DNA of 64,000 bases from JAXMAZ01 sp046350115 (GCA_046350115.1 JAXMAZ010000029.1:33872-97871); one strand, 5' to 3'. Positions 1 to 8,740 are shown, counted from the first letter of the stretch. The notes: generated from the sequence alone by a model not told the origin. Numbers and translations are program-made.

Positions 1-1
1 G

Positions 2-694
2 GTGTTCCTGCTCCCGAGCCGGTCGAGCGAGGCCGACACCCGGGCGGAGGAAGCGTTCCTAGCCGGGTGCCGGGCGGCCGGGCTGCCTGTGGTTTTGATC
101 GAGCGTGGGCTGCGGGGGGCGGGCGGCCAGCCGGACTGGGACGTGATCGGGCTGGACGACCTGGGCGGGGCGGCCGAGTGTACCCGGCACCTGTTCGCCG
201 GCGGGCGGAAGCGGGTCGGGGTGGTGGTGGCGTCCCCGACCAGCAGCCACAACGACCGCCTGGCCGGCTACCTGTACGCCCGGCACATGGCCCGAGCGGC
301 GGGCGGGCGGCGGGCGGCCGACCTGCCGGAAGTGGTCATCCACGAGCCGACTGACGTCCCGCCGAAGGAGGCCTACGCGGCCGTCGCCGACCACGTCCTC
401 GAGCACGACCTGGACGGGGTGGTGTGCTACTCGGACTACACCGCGCTCGGGCTGGTGCTGGAGTTGCTGCACCGCGGGGTGCGGGTGCCGAAGGACGTGG
501 CCGTGTGCGGGTTCGACAACCTGCCGTTCGGCGATCAGTTCGCCGTCGGGCTGACCACGTACGACTACCCGGCCGAGCAGATGGCCGAGCACGCCGTCCG
601 GCTGATGCGGGAGCGGGTCAAGAACCCGGCCGGCCCGCCGGTCAAGGTGGTGGTGCCCGGCCGGCTGGTCGTCCGCGGCAGCACGGCCGGCTGA
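2..694 (+). CDS. LacI-type transcriptional regulator, C-terminal part (5' truncated by window)
   Basis: The reading frame is open from the first bases of the window, so the N-terminal HTH is missing or lies outside. What is visible is the ligand-binding part of a LacI/PurR-type regulator: a Rossmann-like segment with GGRKRVGVVVAS, the hinge-proximal GVVCYSDYTALGLVLEL, then VCGFDNLPF and the C-terminal TTYDYPAEQMAEHAVRLM and VVPGRLVVRGS, which are classic positions of the family. It ends 18 bases before the phosphonate oxidase gene on the same strand, so it may be cotranscribed with, and sense an inducer for, that operon. The inducer link is inference from spacing only. Confidence 0.85.
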   Translation: MFLLPSRSSEADTRAEEAFLAGCRAAGLPVVLIERGLRGAGGQPDWDVIGLDDLGGAAECTRHLFAGGRKRVGVVVASPTSSHNDRLAGYLYARHMARAAGGRRAADLPEVVIHEPTDVPPKEAYAAVADHVLEHDLDGVVCYSDYTALGLVLELLHRGVRVPKDVAVCGFDNLPFGDQFAVGLTTYDYPAEQMAEHAVRLMRERVKNPAGPPVKVVVPGRLVVRGSTAG

Positions 695-712
695 CCACAC
701 CCCGGGGGCGGC

Positions 713-1846
713 ATGGAACGGCGAGCGGACGTAGCCGTGGTCGGCGGAGGGATCGTCGGGCTGGCGTTCGCCTGGGAGGCGGCCCGCCGCGGCCGGTCGG
801 TGGTCCTGTTCGAGCGGTCCCCGGTCGCCCAGGGGGCGTCGGTCCGCAACTTCGGCATGGTCTGGCCGATCGGCCAGCCCGCCGGCGAGGACTACGGCCG
901 GGCGATGCGGAGCCGGGCGCGGTGGCTCGAGCTCCGCGATCAAGCCGGCATCTGGGTCGCCGAGTGCGGCTCGCTCCACCTCGCCCATGAAGAGGACGAG
1001 GCCCGTGTGCTCGGCGAGTTCGCCGCCCGGTCGGCGGACCGCGGGGTGGCATGCGAACTCCTGACCGCGTCCGAGGCGGTGCGACGGGCGCCGGCGATCA
1101 ACCCGGACGGGTTGGTGTGCGCGCTACACAGCCCGGCCGAGCTGGCCGTTGACCCGCGGCAGGCGATCGCCCGGCTGCCCGGCTTCCTGGCCGAGACGCA
1201 CGGGGTGACGCTCCGGTTCAGCACACCCGTCGTGGCAGTCGAGCCACCGAATGTCCGGACCGCGGCGGGCGAGACATGGCATGCCGACCGGACGTTCGTC
1301 TGCTCCGGGGTCGACTTCGGCACCCTGTTTCCGGACGCCTTCGCCGCGGCCGGCCTCCGCCGGTGCAAGCTCCAAATGATGCGGACCGTCCCGCAGCTCG
1401 GCGGGTGGCGACTCGGCCCGCACGTCGCCGGCGGGTTGACCCTGGGGCACTACAAGGCGTTCGAGGGGTGCCCGTCCCTCCCGGCTCTGAAGCACCGGTT
1501 TGCGGACCAGATGCCGGAGTACGTCCGGTACGGAATCCACGTGATGGCGGCCCAGAACGCGGCCGGCGAGGTCGTCATCGGCGACTCCCACGAGTACGAC
1601 GCGGACATCAGCCCGTTCGACAGCCCGCGGATCGACGAGCTGATCCTCGCCTACCTGCGGCGCATCGTCCGGCTGCCGGATTGGGCGATCGACCGCCGGT
1701 GGCACGGAGAGTACGCCAAGCACCCGAACAAGCCGTTCGTGACACTGAAACCGCACCCCGGGTGCGTCATCGCCGTCGCCCCCGGCGGGGCGGGGATGAC
1801 ACTGTCCTTCGGACTCGCGCAGGACCGTTGGGACGAGCACCCATGA
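713..1846 (+). CDS. FAD-dependent oxidoreductase of phosphonate operons (TIGR03364-like)
   Basis: A DAO-fold flavoprotein of 377 residues. The ADP-binding GGGIVG motif is at residues 10-15 with an acidic residue ending the second strand (LFER), and the C-terminal FAD contact VAPGGAGMTLSFG is present. The family TIGR03364 is known for sitting beside phosphonatase genes, and relatives oxidise aminoethylphosphonate derivatives to phosphonoacetaldehyde. Here it is followed with a 4-base overlap (ATGA) by the HD gene and then phnX, so the likely role is oxidative deamination of an amino- or N-alkyl-aminophosphonate to feed PhnX. No phnW transaminase is in the window. Exact substrate is not readable from sequence. 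Confidence 0.85.
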   Translation: MERRADVAVVGGGIVGLAFAWEAARRGRSVVLFERSPVAQGASVRNFGMVWPIGQPAGEDYGRAMRSRARWLELRDQAGIWVAECGSLHLAHEEDEARVLGEFAARSADRGVACELLTASEAVRRAPAINPDGLVCALHSPAELAVDPRQAIARLPGFLAETHGVTLRFSTPVVAVEPPNVRTAAGETWHADRTFVCSGVDFGTLFPDAFAAAGLRRCKLQMMRTVPQLGGWRLGPHVAGGLTLGHYKAFEGCPSLPALKHRFADQMPEYVRYGIHVMAAQNAAGEVVIGDSHEYDADISPFDSPRIDELILAYLRRIVRLPDWAIDRRWHGEYAKHPNKPFVTLKPHPGCVIAVAPGGAGMTLSFGLAQDRWDEHP

Positions 1847-2403
1847 CGCCGGCCGAACTGCTCGCCAAGATCGAAGACCTATTCCTCACCCGTGGCGGCG
1901 CGCAGTACAGCGGCGAAGCGGTGTCCCAGTTGGAGCACGCCCTCCAGGCGGCGTGGGCCGCCGAACAGGCCGACGTCCCCGATCACCTTGTGGCCGCGGC
2001 GCTGCTCCACGATGTCGGGCATCTGCTTCACGGACACGGCGAAGACTGCGCCGGCCGCGGAATCGACGATCGCCACGAGGAGCTGGGCCGGCGGTTCCTC
2101 ACCACCGCGTTCGGCCCGGCCGTGACCGAACCAATCCGCCTGCACGTGGCGGCCAAGCGGTTCCTCTGTGCGACCGACCCGGAGTACACGGCCCGGCTGT
2201 CTGACGCGTCGGTCCTGAGCTTGAGGCTCCAGGGGGGACCGATGACCCACGCGGAGGCCGCCGAGTTCCAGGCCCACCCGCACGCCGCTGACGCCCTCGC
2301 CCTGCGGCGGTGGGACGAGGCGGCCAAGACACCGGAATTGCGAACCCCGAGCTTCGACCACTTCAAGCCGTACCTGGAGCGGTGCCTTGCCCGACCCGCG
2401 TGA
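1843..2403 (+). CDS. PhnZ-like HD-domain diiron oxygenase, phosphonate-associated (TIGR03276-like)
   Basis: A 186-residue HD protein starting at an ATG that overlaps the upstream stop. It carries the residues expected of the PhnZ/TmpB mixed-valent diiron oxygenases: Tyr22 and Glu25 of the substrate lid (QYSGE), His32, His56-Asp57 (LLHDVGH), His78, His101 (RLHVAAKRF) and Asp158 in RRWDEAAK. PhnZ-type enzymes use O2 to cleave the C-P bond of 1-hydroxy-2-aminoethylphosphonate to glycine and phosphate. The usual partner dioxygenase (PhnY*) is not nearby. It overlaps phnX by 17 bases, so translation is probably coupled. The metal-ligand assignments are by motif alignment from memory. Confidence 0.88.
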   Translation: MTPAELLAKIEDLFLTRGGAQYSGEAVSQLEHALQAAWAAEQADVPDHLVAAALLHDVGHLLHGHGEDCAGRGIDDRHEELGRRFLTTAFGPAVTEPIRLHVAAKRFLCATDPEYTARLSDASVLSLRLQGGPMTHAEAAEFQAHPHAADALALRRWDEAAKTPELRTPSFDHFKPYLERCLARPA

Positions 2404-3199
2404 GATCCGGCTCGTCGTCTTCGACTGGGCCGGGACGACCATCGACTTCGGCTGCCTGGCCCCGGCCGGCGCCTTCGTCGCCGCGTTCGCCGAGCGGGGT
2501 GTGGATGTCACCGTGTCGGAAGCACGCGGGCCGATGGGGTTGCACAAGAAAGACCACATCCGGGCCATGCTGCGCGACCCGGCCATCGCCGGCCGGTGGG
2601 TGTCGGCCACCGGCCGGGAGTGGGCGGAGACAGATGTCGCCGACCTGTACCAACGGGTGACGCCCCTCCAAGTAGCGGCCGCGAGTCTGCACTCGGCCCT
2701 GACACCGGGCGTAGTCGAGTGTGTCGCCGAACTGCGGCGACGCGACATCCGGGTCGCGGCCACGACCGGGTACTTTCGTGCGGCGGCCGAGGCGTGCTAC
2801 ACAGCCGCGACCACCCAGGGATACGTCCCCGACTTCACGATCTGCGCGGACGAAGTTCCGGCCGGCCGGCCGGCCCCGTGGATGATCTTCCGTTGCATGG
2901 AAGCGACCGGCGTCTACCCGCCCGCCGCCGTGCTCAAAGTCGGTGACACCGTCGTGGACATCGAGGACGGGCGGAACGCCGGTTGTTGGAGTGCCGGCGT
3001 CGTGGACAGCAGCAACGAGATGGGGCTGGGTGAGGCCGAGTTCCTGGCCCTCGATACCCGGAAACGAGAGAACGAGCGGGCGCGGGTGGAAGCCCGGTTC
3101 CGGGCGGCCGGTAGCCACGGGGCGGTCCATCGTCTGAACGAACTGGGCGGGCTGATCGACGATTTGCACCGGCGACTGACGAAGGGTGAACGCCCGTGA
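2387..3199 (+). CDS. phnX: phosphonoacetaldehyde hydrolase
   Basis: A HAD-superfamily phosphonatase of 270 residues. The nucleophile motif reads FDWAGTTIDFG (Asp13), and the Schiff-base lysine of PhnX is present in MGLHKKDHI (Lys54). Motif II/III and IV are recognisable (AATTGYF, LKVGDTVVDIEDG). It hydrolyses phosphonoacetaldehyde to acetaldehyde and phosphate in the cytoplasm. The start is a TTG lying inside the end of the HD gene; no better in-frame ATG precedes the conserved first strand. It is the last gene of the oxidase-HD-phnX operon and is followed by a converging pirin gene 33 bases away. Confidence 0.95.
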   Translation: MPDPREIRLVVFDWAGTTIDFGCLAPAGAFVAAFAERGVDVTVSEARGPMGLHKKDHIRAMLRDPAIAGRWVSATGREWAETDVADLYQRVTPLQVAAASLHSALTPGVVECVAELRRRDIRVAATTGYFRAAAEACYTAATTQGYVPDFTICADEVPAGRPAPWMIFRCMEATGVYPPAAVLKVGDTVVDIEDGRNAGCWSAGVVDSSNEMGLGEAEFLALDTRKRENERARVEARFRAAGSHGAVHRLNELGGLIDDLHRRLTKGERP

Positions 3200-3232
3200 A
3201 CAAAGACGGCGGGGTTACCCCCGCCGTGCACG

Positions 3233-3931
3233 TTACGTCAGATCGAACAGCAGCACTTCGCCGGGTTGGTCACCCACCAACTCGATCCGCGGCTCGCCTT
3301 CGATCGCCAATCCGTCGCCGGTCTGCAGGGATAGCCCGTTGACCGTCACCGCCCCGGTGGCCACCTGGAGCCAGCCTTTCCGGCCCGGGGCGAAGTCGTA
3401 GGCCAACCGGTCGCCAGGGCGAACCGTCGCCTGAGATACGACCGCGTCCTGATGGATGCGGAGCGACCCGTCCCGGCCGTCGCGGCTGAGTGCCACCCGC
3501 CATCTGCCGAGCCGCTCCGCCTCCGGGAACGCCTTCTGGGCGTACCCCGGGGTCAGCCCCCGCCGATCCGGGAAGAGCCAGATCTGCAGCAGGTGCACCG
3601 GCTCCGTCGCGGACGGGTTGAACTCGCTGTGGGTGATCCCGGTGCCGGCCGTCATCGCTTGCCACTCGCCGGCGTGGATCACCTCACCGTTGCCCATGCT
3701 GTCCCGGTGCTGCAACTGGCCGCTGAGTACGTAAGTGGCGATCTCCATGTCCCGGTGCGGGTGCGTGCCGAACCCAGCCCCGGGTGCGATCTTGTCGTCG
3801 TTGATGACCCGCAGGGTGCGGAACCCGTGGTGCCGCGGGTCGTGGTAGTCGCCGAAGCTGAACGTGTGGCGGCTGTCGAGCCACCCGAGGTCCGTCACCC
3901 CGCGGTCGGCCGCCGGTCGGATCGTGAGCAT
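3233..3931 (-). CDS. pirin-family protein (YhhW-like quercetinase type)
   Basis: A bicupin protein of 232 residues. The N-terminal half has the pirin signature HTFSFGDYHDPRHHGFRTLRVIN and the metal ligands of the first cupin, two histidines in HPHRDMEI plus the later His/Glu in GTGITHSEFN. The second cupin is shorter and lacks ligands, as is usual. Family members act as intracellular Fe- or Ni-dependent redox sensors or quercetin 2,3-dioxygenases. It converges with phnX and is not part of that operon. Confidence 0.93.
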   Translation of the reverse strand: MLTIRPAADRGVTDLGWLDSRHTFSFGDYHDPRHHGFRTLRVINDDKIAPGAGFGTHPHRDMEIATYVLSGQLQHRDSMGNGEVIHAGEWQAMTAGTGITHSEFNPSATEPVHLLQIWLFPDRRGLTPGYAQKAFPEAERLGRWRVALSRDGRDGSLRIHQDAVVSQATVRPGDRLAYDFAPGRKGWLQVATGAVTVNGLSLQTGDGLAIEGEPRIELVGDQPGEVLLFDLT

Positions 3932-3994
3932 TGTGATCCCCTTTCACCCAGGGATACCGCCGTACACTAATCCCCTTTCACGCCGGAGTTGTCA

Positions 3995-4257
3995 GGCGGG
4001 TCCAGCCGGCTCGGCGGCGCCGACCCGCCGGACCGGGCAGGCGCCGCACGCCCGGGCCGCGGGTTCCGCGGGGGAGCGCGGGGCAACGGCTGGCGGCCGG
4101 ACCGGTGACGGCCGCCGGGCGTGAGGGACCGTCCGCCGGGCAGGCCGCCCGGCTCGGCAGGAGCCTCGCCCTCCCCCCCCGGCCCGACTCACCGGCGTGG
4201 CAACCGGTCCTCACCGGGGCCGGCGGGTCGGCGCCGCCGAGCCGGCTGGACCCGCCC
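3995..4257. repeat. Compound inverted repeat, GGCGGGTC...AGCCGGCTCGG family
   Basis: The 338-base gap between the pirin and kinase genes is filled by this element. Its left arm (3995-4031) begins GGCGGGTCCAGCCGGCTCGG and its right arm (4220-4257) is the near-perfect reverse complement ending GGACCCGCCC. Inside lies one arm of a second family (CGGCTCGGCAGGAGCCTCGC, from about 4150). The same outer arms recur at 20896-21180 and 37593-37853. It abuts the 3' end of the kinase gene. Confidence 0.9.
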
Positions 4258-4270
4258 TACGGGTTGGTGG

Positions 4271-6556
4271 CTACTTCCCGTTCACGGCCGGCTTGTCCAG
4301 GGCCTTCACCTCCCCGTCCACCCGCTGCTTCCACTGGCGGTACTGAGAGTCCTTGGGGAAGTCGGCCGCCAGCTTGTCGAACACGGCCTTGGCCTTCTCC
4401 AGATACGCCCGGGGGTCGCCGGGCGGCCGGCCGAACCGGGTGGCGTTGGCCATCTGCCACCAGGTCTGCCCGATGTCCTGCTTGTAGCGGGGGGTGTCCG
4501 GGAAGTCGGCCGCCAGCTTCTCGTACTCGGCCAGCGCCAGCTTGTACTCGCGGACCGCGTCCGCCGCCTTCCCGAGGTGGGAGTGGAGGAACCCGCGGGC
4601 GTCCGCCACCCCGGCCCGCAGCTTGCGGGTGTTCACCGCCGACTGGTCGGGGAGTGCGGCGATGGTGGCCGCCGCCCGGTCGAGCACCTGGGCGGCCTCG
4701 TCGGCCCGGTCGGCCGTCACAAGCAGGTTCGCCAGCCGCAAGTCCGAGTCCACGGCGGCGACCGGCCGGCGGGGGTTGTCGGGATCGACCGTGACCAGCT
4801 TGTGCTGGAAGTCGGCGGCCCGCCGGGTATGGGCCACGGCCGCCGCCGTATCCCCGCCGGCGATCGCGCGGATGACCGCCCGGTACGCCTGCAGGGAGTT
4901 CAGCTCCAGGGTCAGGACCGCGTCCGGGTCGGTGACGAGCAGTTGCTCGGCCGCCTTGTCCACCTCGGCGTTCAGCGAGGCGGCGTCGGCGGTCCGGCCG
5001 AGCATCTCGTAGGCGTTGGCCAGCTTGGAGGTGGCCATGGCGTGCCACTGCCGGTAGCCCGGGTCGTCCGGGTGCTCGGCCCGCAGCTTGGCGTACAGTT
5101 CCCGGGTGCGGGCGTAGTCCTCGGCCGCGGCTTCCAGTTGCCCGACCGTCGCTTCCGCCCCGGCCAGCCGGTTGAACCCCTCCGCCTGATACTCCCGCAC
5201 CCGCCGATCGGCCGGCTTCAGCTTGGCCAGCCCGTCGAGCGCCTTGCGGGCGTCGGCCAACACCTCCCGCCGCAGCTTCTCCCCCTGGGGTAGTTCCTTC
5301 AGCCGCTCGGCGTGCTCGAAGAAGTGCTTGTTCAGCGCCGCCAGGGCCAGGTCCAGGGTGCCGGCCGCCTCCTGCTGGGCGGCCGTCAACTCCGCATTGC
5401 GCTGGTTGAGCTGTGTGAGGGCGGCGTCCTTGTCCTGGACCGCCGCCGTCAGCCGGGAGTACCCCACCCCGAGGGCGACGGCCGACCCGAGGGTGACGAC
5501 GGCGAGCAGCAGCCCGAGGGCGACCAGGGCCGCCGCCGCCTTCCGCCGTCTGGCCCACTTCATCACCCGCTCGACCGGCCCGACCGGCCGGGCGACGATC
5601 GGCTCCCCGGCCAGGAACCGCCGCAGGTCGTCGGCCACTGCCTCGGCGGACGGGTAGCGGCGGGCCGGCTCCTTCTCCAGACACTTCAGGGTGATGGTCT
5701 CCAGGTCCCGCGGCACCCCCGGCTGGAGGGTGCGGGGCGGGACCGGGTCCATGCTCAGCACCTGCGTGAGCGTCTCCAGCACGTCCGGCCCCTGGAACGG
5801 CGGGCGGCCGGTCAGGCACTCGTACAGCACCGCCCCCAGGGCGTACACGTCGGCCGGCGGGCCGACCTCCGCCCCGTCCCCGCCGGCCTGCTCCGGGGCC
5901 ATGTAGCTCGGGGTGCCGAGGATGTCCCCGGACTTGGTCAGCCCGCTGTCCGCCCCGAGCCGCTTGGCCAGCCCGAAGTCCGTCACCTTCGGCAGTAATG
6001 CGGAATGCGGAACGCGGAGTGCGGAATCGGCCGAGCCGATCACGACCGTGGTTTCGGATTCCGCATTCCGCGCTCCGCGTTCCGCACTCAGGAGGATGTT
6101 GCCCGGCTTCAGGTCGCGGTGGACGACCCCGTTGGCGTGGCTGAACTGGACCGCCCGGGCGACGGTCTCGACCAGCCGGGCGGCGACCGCGGGCGGGAGC
6201 GGCTTGCCGTCCAGCGCCTCCGTCAGCGACCCGCCGGCGACGAACTCCTGGGCGATGTACGGCTGCCCGTCCGCCGCCCCCGTCTCGTACACCTGGACGA
6301 TGTTCGGGTGCTGCAACCCGGCGACCGCCCGGGCCTCCTCCCGGAACCGGGCCAGGTGGTGCTCGGACGGGTGGGCGTGCAGCACCTTCAGGGCGACCAC
6401 CCGGTCGAGACCCAGGTGCCGGGCCTTGTACACCCGCCCCATGCCGCCGCGGCCGACCAGCTCCAGCACCTCGTACCCGGGGACGGCCGGGAGCGGGGCG
6501 ACCGGCGCCGGGCCGGCCGCGTCGGGGGTGGTGGGGGCGTTGTTCTGGTGCGACAT
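4271..6556 (-). CDS. membrane-anchored Ser/Thr protein kinase with C-terminal TPR-like region
   Basis: A PknB-type kinase of 761 residues. The glycine loop is VGRGGMGRV at 34-42, the ATP lysine is Lys57, the catalytic loop HRDLKPGNILL is at 146-156 and DFG at 193-195, followed by SYMAPEQA. One hydrophobic helix (about 337-365) follows the kinase domain, so the kinase is cytoplasmic and the roughly 390-residue helical tail, with TPR-like repeats, would be on the other side. Between NILL and KVTDFG there is an extra segment of about 33 residues (157-189) encoded by a palindromic repeat; kinases normally have about 8 residues there. All catalytic residues are intact, so activity is plausible. 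Confidence 0.93.
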   Translation of the reverse strand: MSHQNNAPTTPDAAGPAPVAPLPAVPGYEVLELVGRGGMGRVYKARHLGLDRVVALKVLHAHPSEHHLARFREEARAVAGLQHPNIVQVYETGAADGQPYIAQEFVAGGSLTEALDGKPLPPAVAARLVETVARAVQFSHANGVVHRDLKPGNILLSAERGARNAESETTVVIGSADSALRVPHSALLPKVTDFGLAKRLGADSGLTKSGDILGTPSYMAPEQAGGDGAEVGPPADVYALGAVLYECLTGRPPFQGPDVLETLTQVLSMDPVPPRTLQPGVPRDLETITLKCLEKEPARRYPSAEAVADDLRRFLAGEPIVARPVGPVERVMKWARRRKAAAALVALGLLLAVVTLGSAVALGVGYSRLTAAVQDKDAALTQLNQRNAELTAAQQEAAGTLDLALAALNKHFFEHAERLKELPQGEKLRREVLADARKALDGLAKLKPADRRVREYQAEGFNRLAGAEATVGQLEAAAEDYARTRELYAKLRAEHPDDPGYRQWHAMATSKLANAYEMLGRTADAASLNAEVDKAAEQLLVTDPDAVLTLELNSLQAYRAVIRAIAGGDTAAAVAHTRRAADFQHKLVTVDPDNPRRPVAAVDSDLRLANLLVTADRADEAAQVLDRAAATIAALPDQSAVNTRKLRAGVADARGFLHSHLGKAADAVREYKLALAEYEKLAADFPDTPRYKQDIGQTWWQMANATRFGRPPGDPRAYLEKAKAVFDKLAADFPKDSQYRQWKQRVDGEVKALDKPAVNGK
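5998..6093. repeat. Palindromic repeat inserted in frame inside a kinase gene
   Basis: Two arms rich in the unit GCGGAATGCGGAA face each other: the left arm starts TGCGGAATGCGGAACGCGGA and the right arm ends CCGCGTTCCGCACTC. A spacer of about 35 bases separates them. The element lies wholly within coding sequence and keeps the frame, encoding residues about 157-189 of the kinase between its catalytic loop and DFG motif. Confidence 0.85.
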
Positions 6557-6614
6557 CGGCCGGCCCGTGGATGAGGGGGTCGGCGTGAATCATACCCGCC
6601 GCCGGCCGGACGGC

Positions 6615-7559
6615 TCAACGCCCGCTGGTGGCCAGGACCGGGGCCGACGGGATGACCTCGACCGCCGTCCGGCGGGTGTGGGCCTGCCAGGCGGCGTCGG
6701 CGACGAAGATGGCGACCGCCGCCCACACGCACCCGATCGCCGCCCACCGCTCGGGCGGCATCGGCTCGCCGAACAGGTACACGGCCAGGAAGAACTGAAC
6801 CGTCGGGGACAGGAACTGGATGAAGCTGACCGCCAAGAGTGGTAGCCGGCGAAGGGACAGGGTGAAGGTCAACAGCGGGACAACGGTGACGACCCCGCCG
6901 AACATGAGCAGCCCGTTCAGCCGCCAGTCCGGGCCGAACGACCCCTTCCCCGCGACCCCGGCCCACGCCAGGTAGCCTGCCGACGGGACGGCCAGCAGCA
7001 GGCTCTCGACGGTCAGCCCGGTCAGGCTGTCCACCGCCACGCGCTTGCGGACCAGCCCGTAGAACCCGAACGTCACCGGCAGGGCGACCGCCAGCCAGGT
7101 GAACTCCCCGGCCACGATAAACGGCAGCGCCACCCCGACGGCCACCAGGGCGAGCGCCGGGTACTGGGCCGGCCGCAGCCGCTCACCGAGGAACACGGTG
7201 GCCAGGAAGGCGTTCACCAGCGGCATCATGTAATAGCCGAGGCTGGCCTCCGTTACCCGGCCCGTCACCGTCGCGTAGATGTACATGAGCCAGTTGCCGG
7301 CCAACAGCACGGACGACAAAAGCAAGGTGAGCACCAGCCGACGAGCTGTGAGCACCCGGCGGAGGTCGGCCCACCCGCCGATGAGGGCCGTCAGCCCGGC
7401 CAGGAGCACCACCGACCAGACGATCCGGTGGGCCAGGATCTCGGCGGCCGGGACGTGTTTCACCTCGCGGAAGTAGAGCGGCACCAGCCCCCACCAGACG
7501 TAGGCGACCAGCCCGAACAGGATGCCGCTGCGGTACGCCCCGGATGTCTGCTGGCCCAC
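6615..7559 (-). CDS. rarD: RarD-like EamA/DMT-family permease
   Basis: A hydrophobic protein of 314 residues with about ten predicted membrane helices in two EamA repeats. The N-terminus GILFGLVAYVWWGLVPLYF and the segment AAEILAHRIVWSVV are typical of RarD (chloramphenicol-sensitivity protein), a drug/metabolite-type transporter of the inner membrane whose substrate is not established. I chose the GTG at 7559 because a GGGAG box sits 8 bases upstream; reading further upstream enters the Rieske gene region. The C-terminus ends in a polar tail. Confidence 0.9.
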   Translation of the reverse strand: MGQQTSGAYRSGILFGLVAYVWWGLVPLYFREVKHVPAAEILAHRIVWSVVLLAGLTALIGGWADLRRVLTARRLVLTLLLSSVLLAGNWLMYIYATVTGRVTEASLGYYMMPLVNAFLATVFLGERLRPAQYPALALVAVGVALPFIVAGEFTWLAVALPVTFGFYGLVRKRVAVDSLTGLTVESLLLAVPSAGYLAWAGVAGKGSFGPDWRLNGLLMFGGVVTVVPLLTFTLSLRRLPLLAVSFIQFLSPTVQFFLAVYLFGEPMPPERWAAIGCVWAAVAIFVADAAWQAHTRRTAVEVIPSAPVLATSGR

Positions 7560-7589
7560 GAAAAAAGCTCCCACGCCACTGTGACACCC

Positions 7590-7638
7590 ACCCGTTCCGC
7601 GCTCGGCTCCGCAGAGCCTCCGCCTCGCGGCTAACCGA
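7590..7638. repeat. Single arm of the GCTCGGCTCCGC...CTCGCGGCTAA repeat family
   Basis: The sequence GCGCTCGGCTCCGCAGAGCC followed by TCCGCCTCGCGGCTAACC matches one arm of the perfect inverted repeats at 35315-35434 and 40811-40936. The opposite arm is absent. Its TTAG end (bottom strand) provides the stop codon of the Rieske oxygenase gene. Confidence 0.8.
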
Positions 7639-8740
7639 TCCCCACCCCCTGGACCGCCCGGCCGAGCCGCTGGTGGAAGAGGTAGCCGCCGTTCTCCCGC
7701 TTCACGCTGAACCGGCCGACCGTGTAGCTGCGGCTGGACAGCCCGCGCTGTACCTCCTCGCACACCCCGACGTCCTCCGCCTGCACCTGGTCGGCCACCG
7801 CCACGCTGTCCGCGATGAACTTCGGGTCCGTCCCCTCGGCGAAGTAAAAGTCGAAGATCACCCGGCACCGGTCCACGCCCAACGGCAGCACCAGGTTCGT
7901 ATCCATCACCCCGCTGTACAGGTTGACCATGAAGTTCGGGTACACCCACCAGTAGGCCGCCAGGTCGCCGGTCCGGGTCAGCCCGGCCGCCCCGTCCGCC
8001 GGCTTGAGCGGGCTGCTCTGCAGGCTGACGTTCGCCCACGTCTCGGTCTTGTACTCCCGGTAGTCGAGCACCCCGGCCAACCCCGGATGGACGGTGTTCA
8101 CGTGGTACCCGCCGTCCAGGTAGTTATCCACGTACACCTTCCAGTTGCAGGCCAGCAAGTACTCCTTGCGGGCGGCGAACGCCAGCCCGTCGAGGCACCG
8201 CCGACCGGCCGCCCACGCGGGGAACGGAGCCAGGAACGCTTCGAGGGGTTCGCGCGGCTCGTCCAGGTGGGCCCAGACGAACGGCCCCCACTCGCCGACC
8301 GCCCCGACCGGCACCAGCCCGTTGTCCGCCTTCTCGAACTCGCACACCCCGTCGAACTCCGGGGTGCCGCGGAGCCGCCCGGCCAGGTCGTAGGTCCACC
8401 CGTGATACCGGCACCGCAGCTTGGTCGCCGCCCCGCACGGCTCTGTCAACAGCGGGGCGGCCCGGTGCCGGCAGACGTTGAAAAACCCGCGGAGGGTGCC
8501 GTCCTCCCCCCGCACCACCAAGACCGGCTCGCCCGCGATGTCGGCGGTCAGGTATTGGCCCGGCTCCGCCACCTGCTCCCGCCGGCCGACGCACTGCCAG
8601 CTCGCCCCGAACACCGCCTTTCGCTCGATTTCCAGAACCCGCGGGTCGGTGTACCAGGTGTTCGGCAGGGTCCGCGCCCGGTTCAGCGGCAGGGACGGGT
8701 CGAACCCGGCGAGGACGTCAGAGAGTGTACCGACGGACAT
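7631..8740 (-). CDS. Rieske [2Fe-2S] aromatic-ring-hydroxylating-type oxygenase, alpha subunit
   Basis: A 369-residue oxygenase alpha subunit. The Rieske cluster motif is CRHRAAPLL...CRYHGW and the mononuclear iron site is the D-x2-H-x4-H pattern in DNYLDGGYHVNTVH, with the bridging aspartate present. Length and spacing fit the phenylpropionate/choline-monooxygenase-like group, but the substrate cannot be named. No ferredoxin or reductase subunit is adjacent. I start it at the ATG at 8740; longer readings overlap the divergent dehydrogenase gene. The stop codon lies inside a repeat arm. Confidence 0.9.
   Translation of the reverse strand: MSVGTLSDVLAGFDPSLPLNRARTLPNTWYTDPRVLEIERKAVFGASWQCVGRREQVAEPGQYLTADIAGEPVLVVRGEDGTLRGFFNVCRHRAAPLLTEPCGAATKLRCRYHGWTYDLAGRLRGTPEFDGVCEFEKADNGLVPVGAVGEWGPFVWAHLDEPREPLEAFLAPFPAWAAGRRCLDGLAFAARKEYLLACNWKVYVDNYLDGGYHVNTVHPGLAGVLDYREYKTETWANVSLQSSPLKPADGAAGLTRTGDLAAYWWVYPNFMVNLYSGVMDTNLVLPLGVDRCRVIFDFYFAEGTDPKFIADSVAVADQVQAEDVGVCEEVQRGLSSRSYTVGRFSVKRENGGYLFHQRLGRAVQGVGIG

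Noticed and set aside
59..988. Long open frames antisense to the first genes
   Set aside because: They are GC-driven mirror frames of the LacI and oxidase genes, with Arg/Pro/Gly-rich translations and no conserved motif.
3995..4257. CRISPR array
   Set aside because: The repeats are inverted pairs, not regularly spaced direct repeats, and there are no cas genes.
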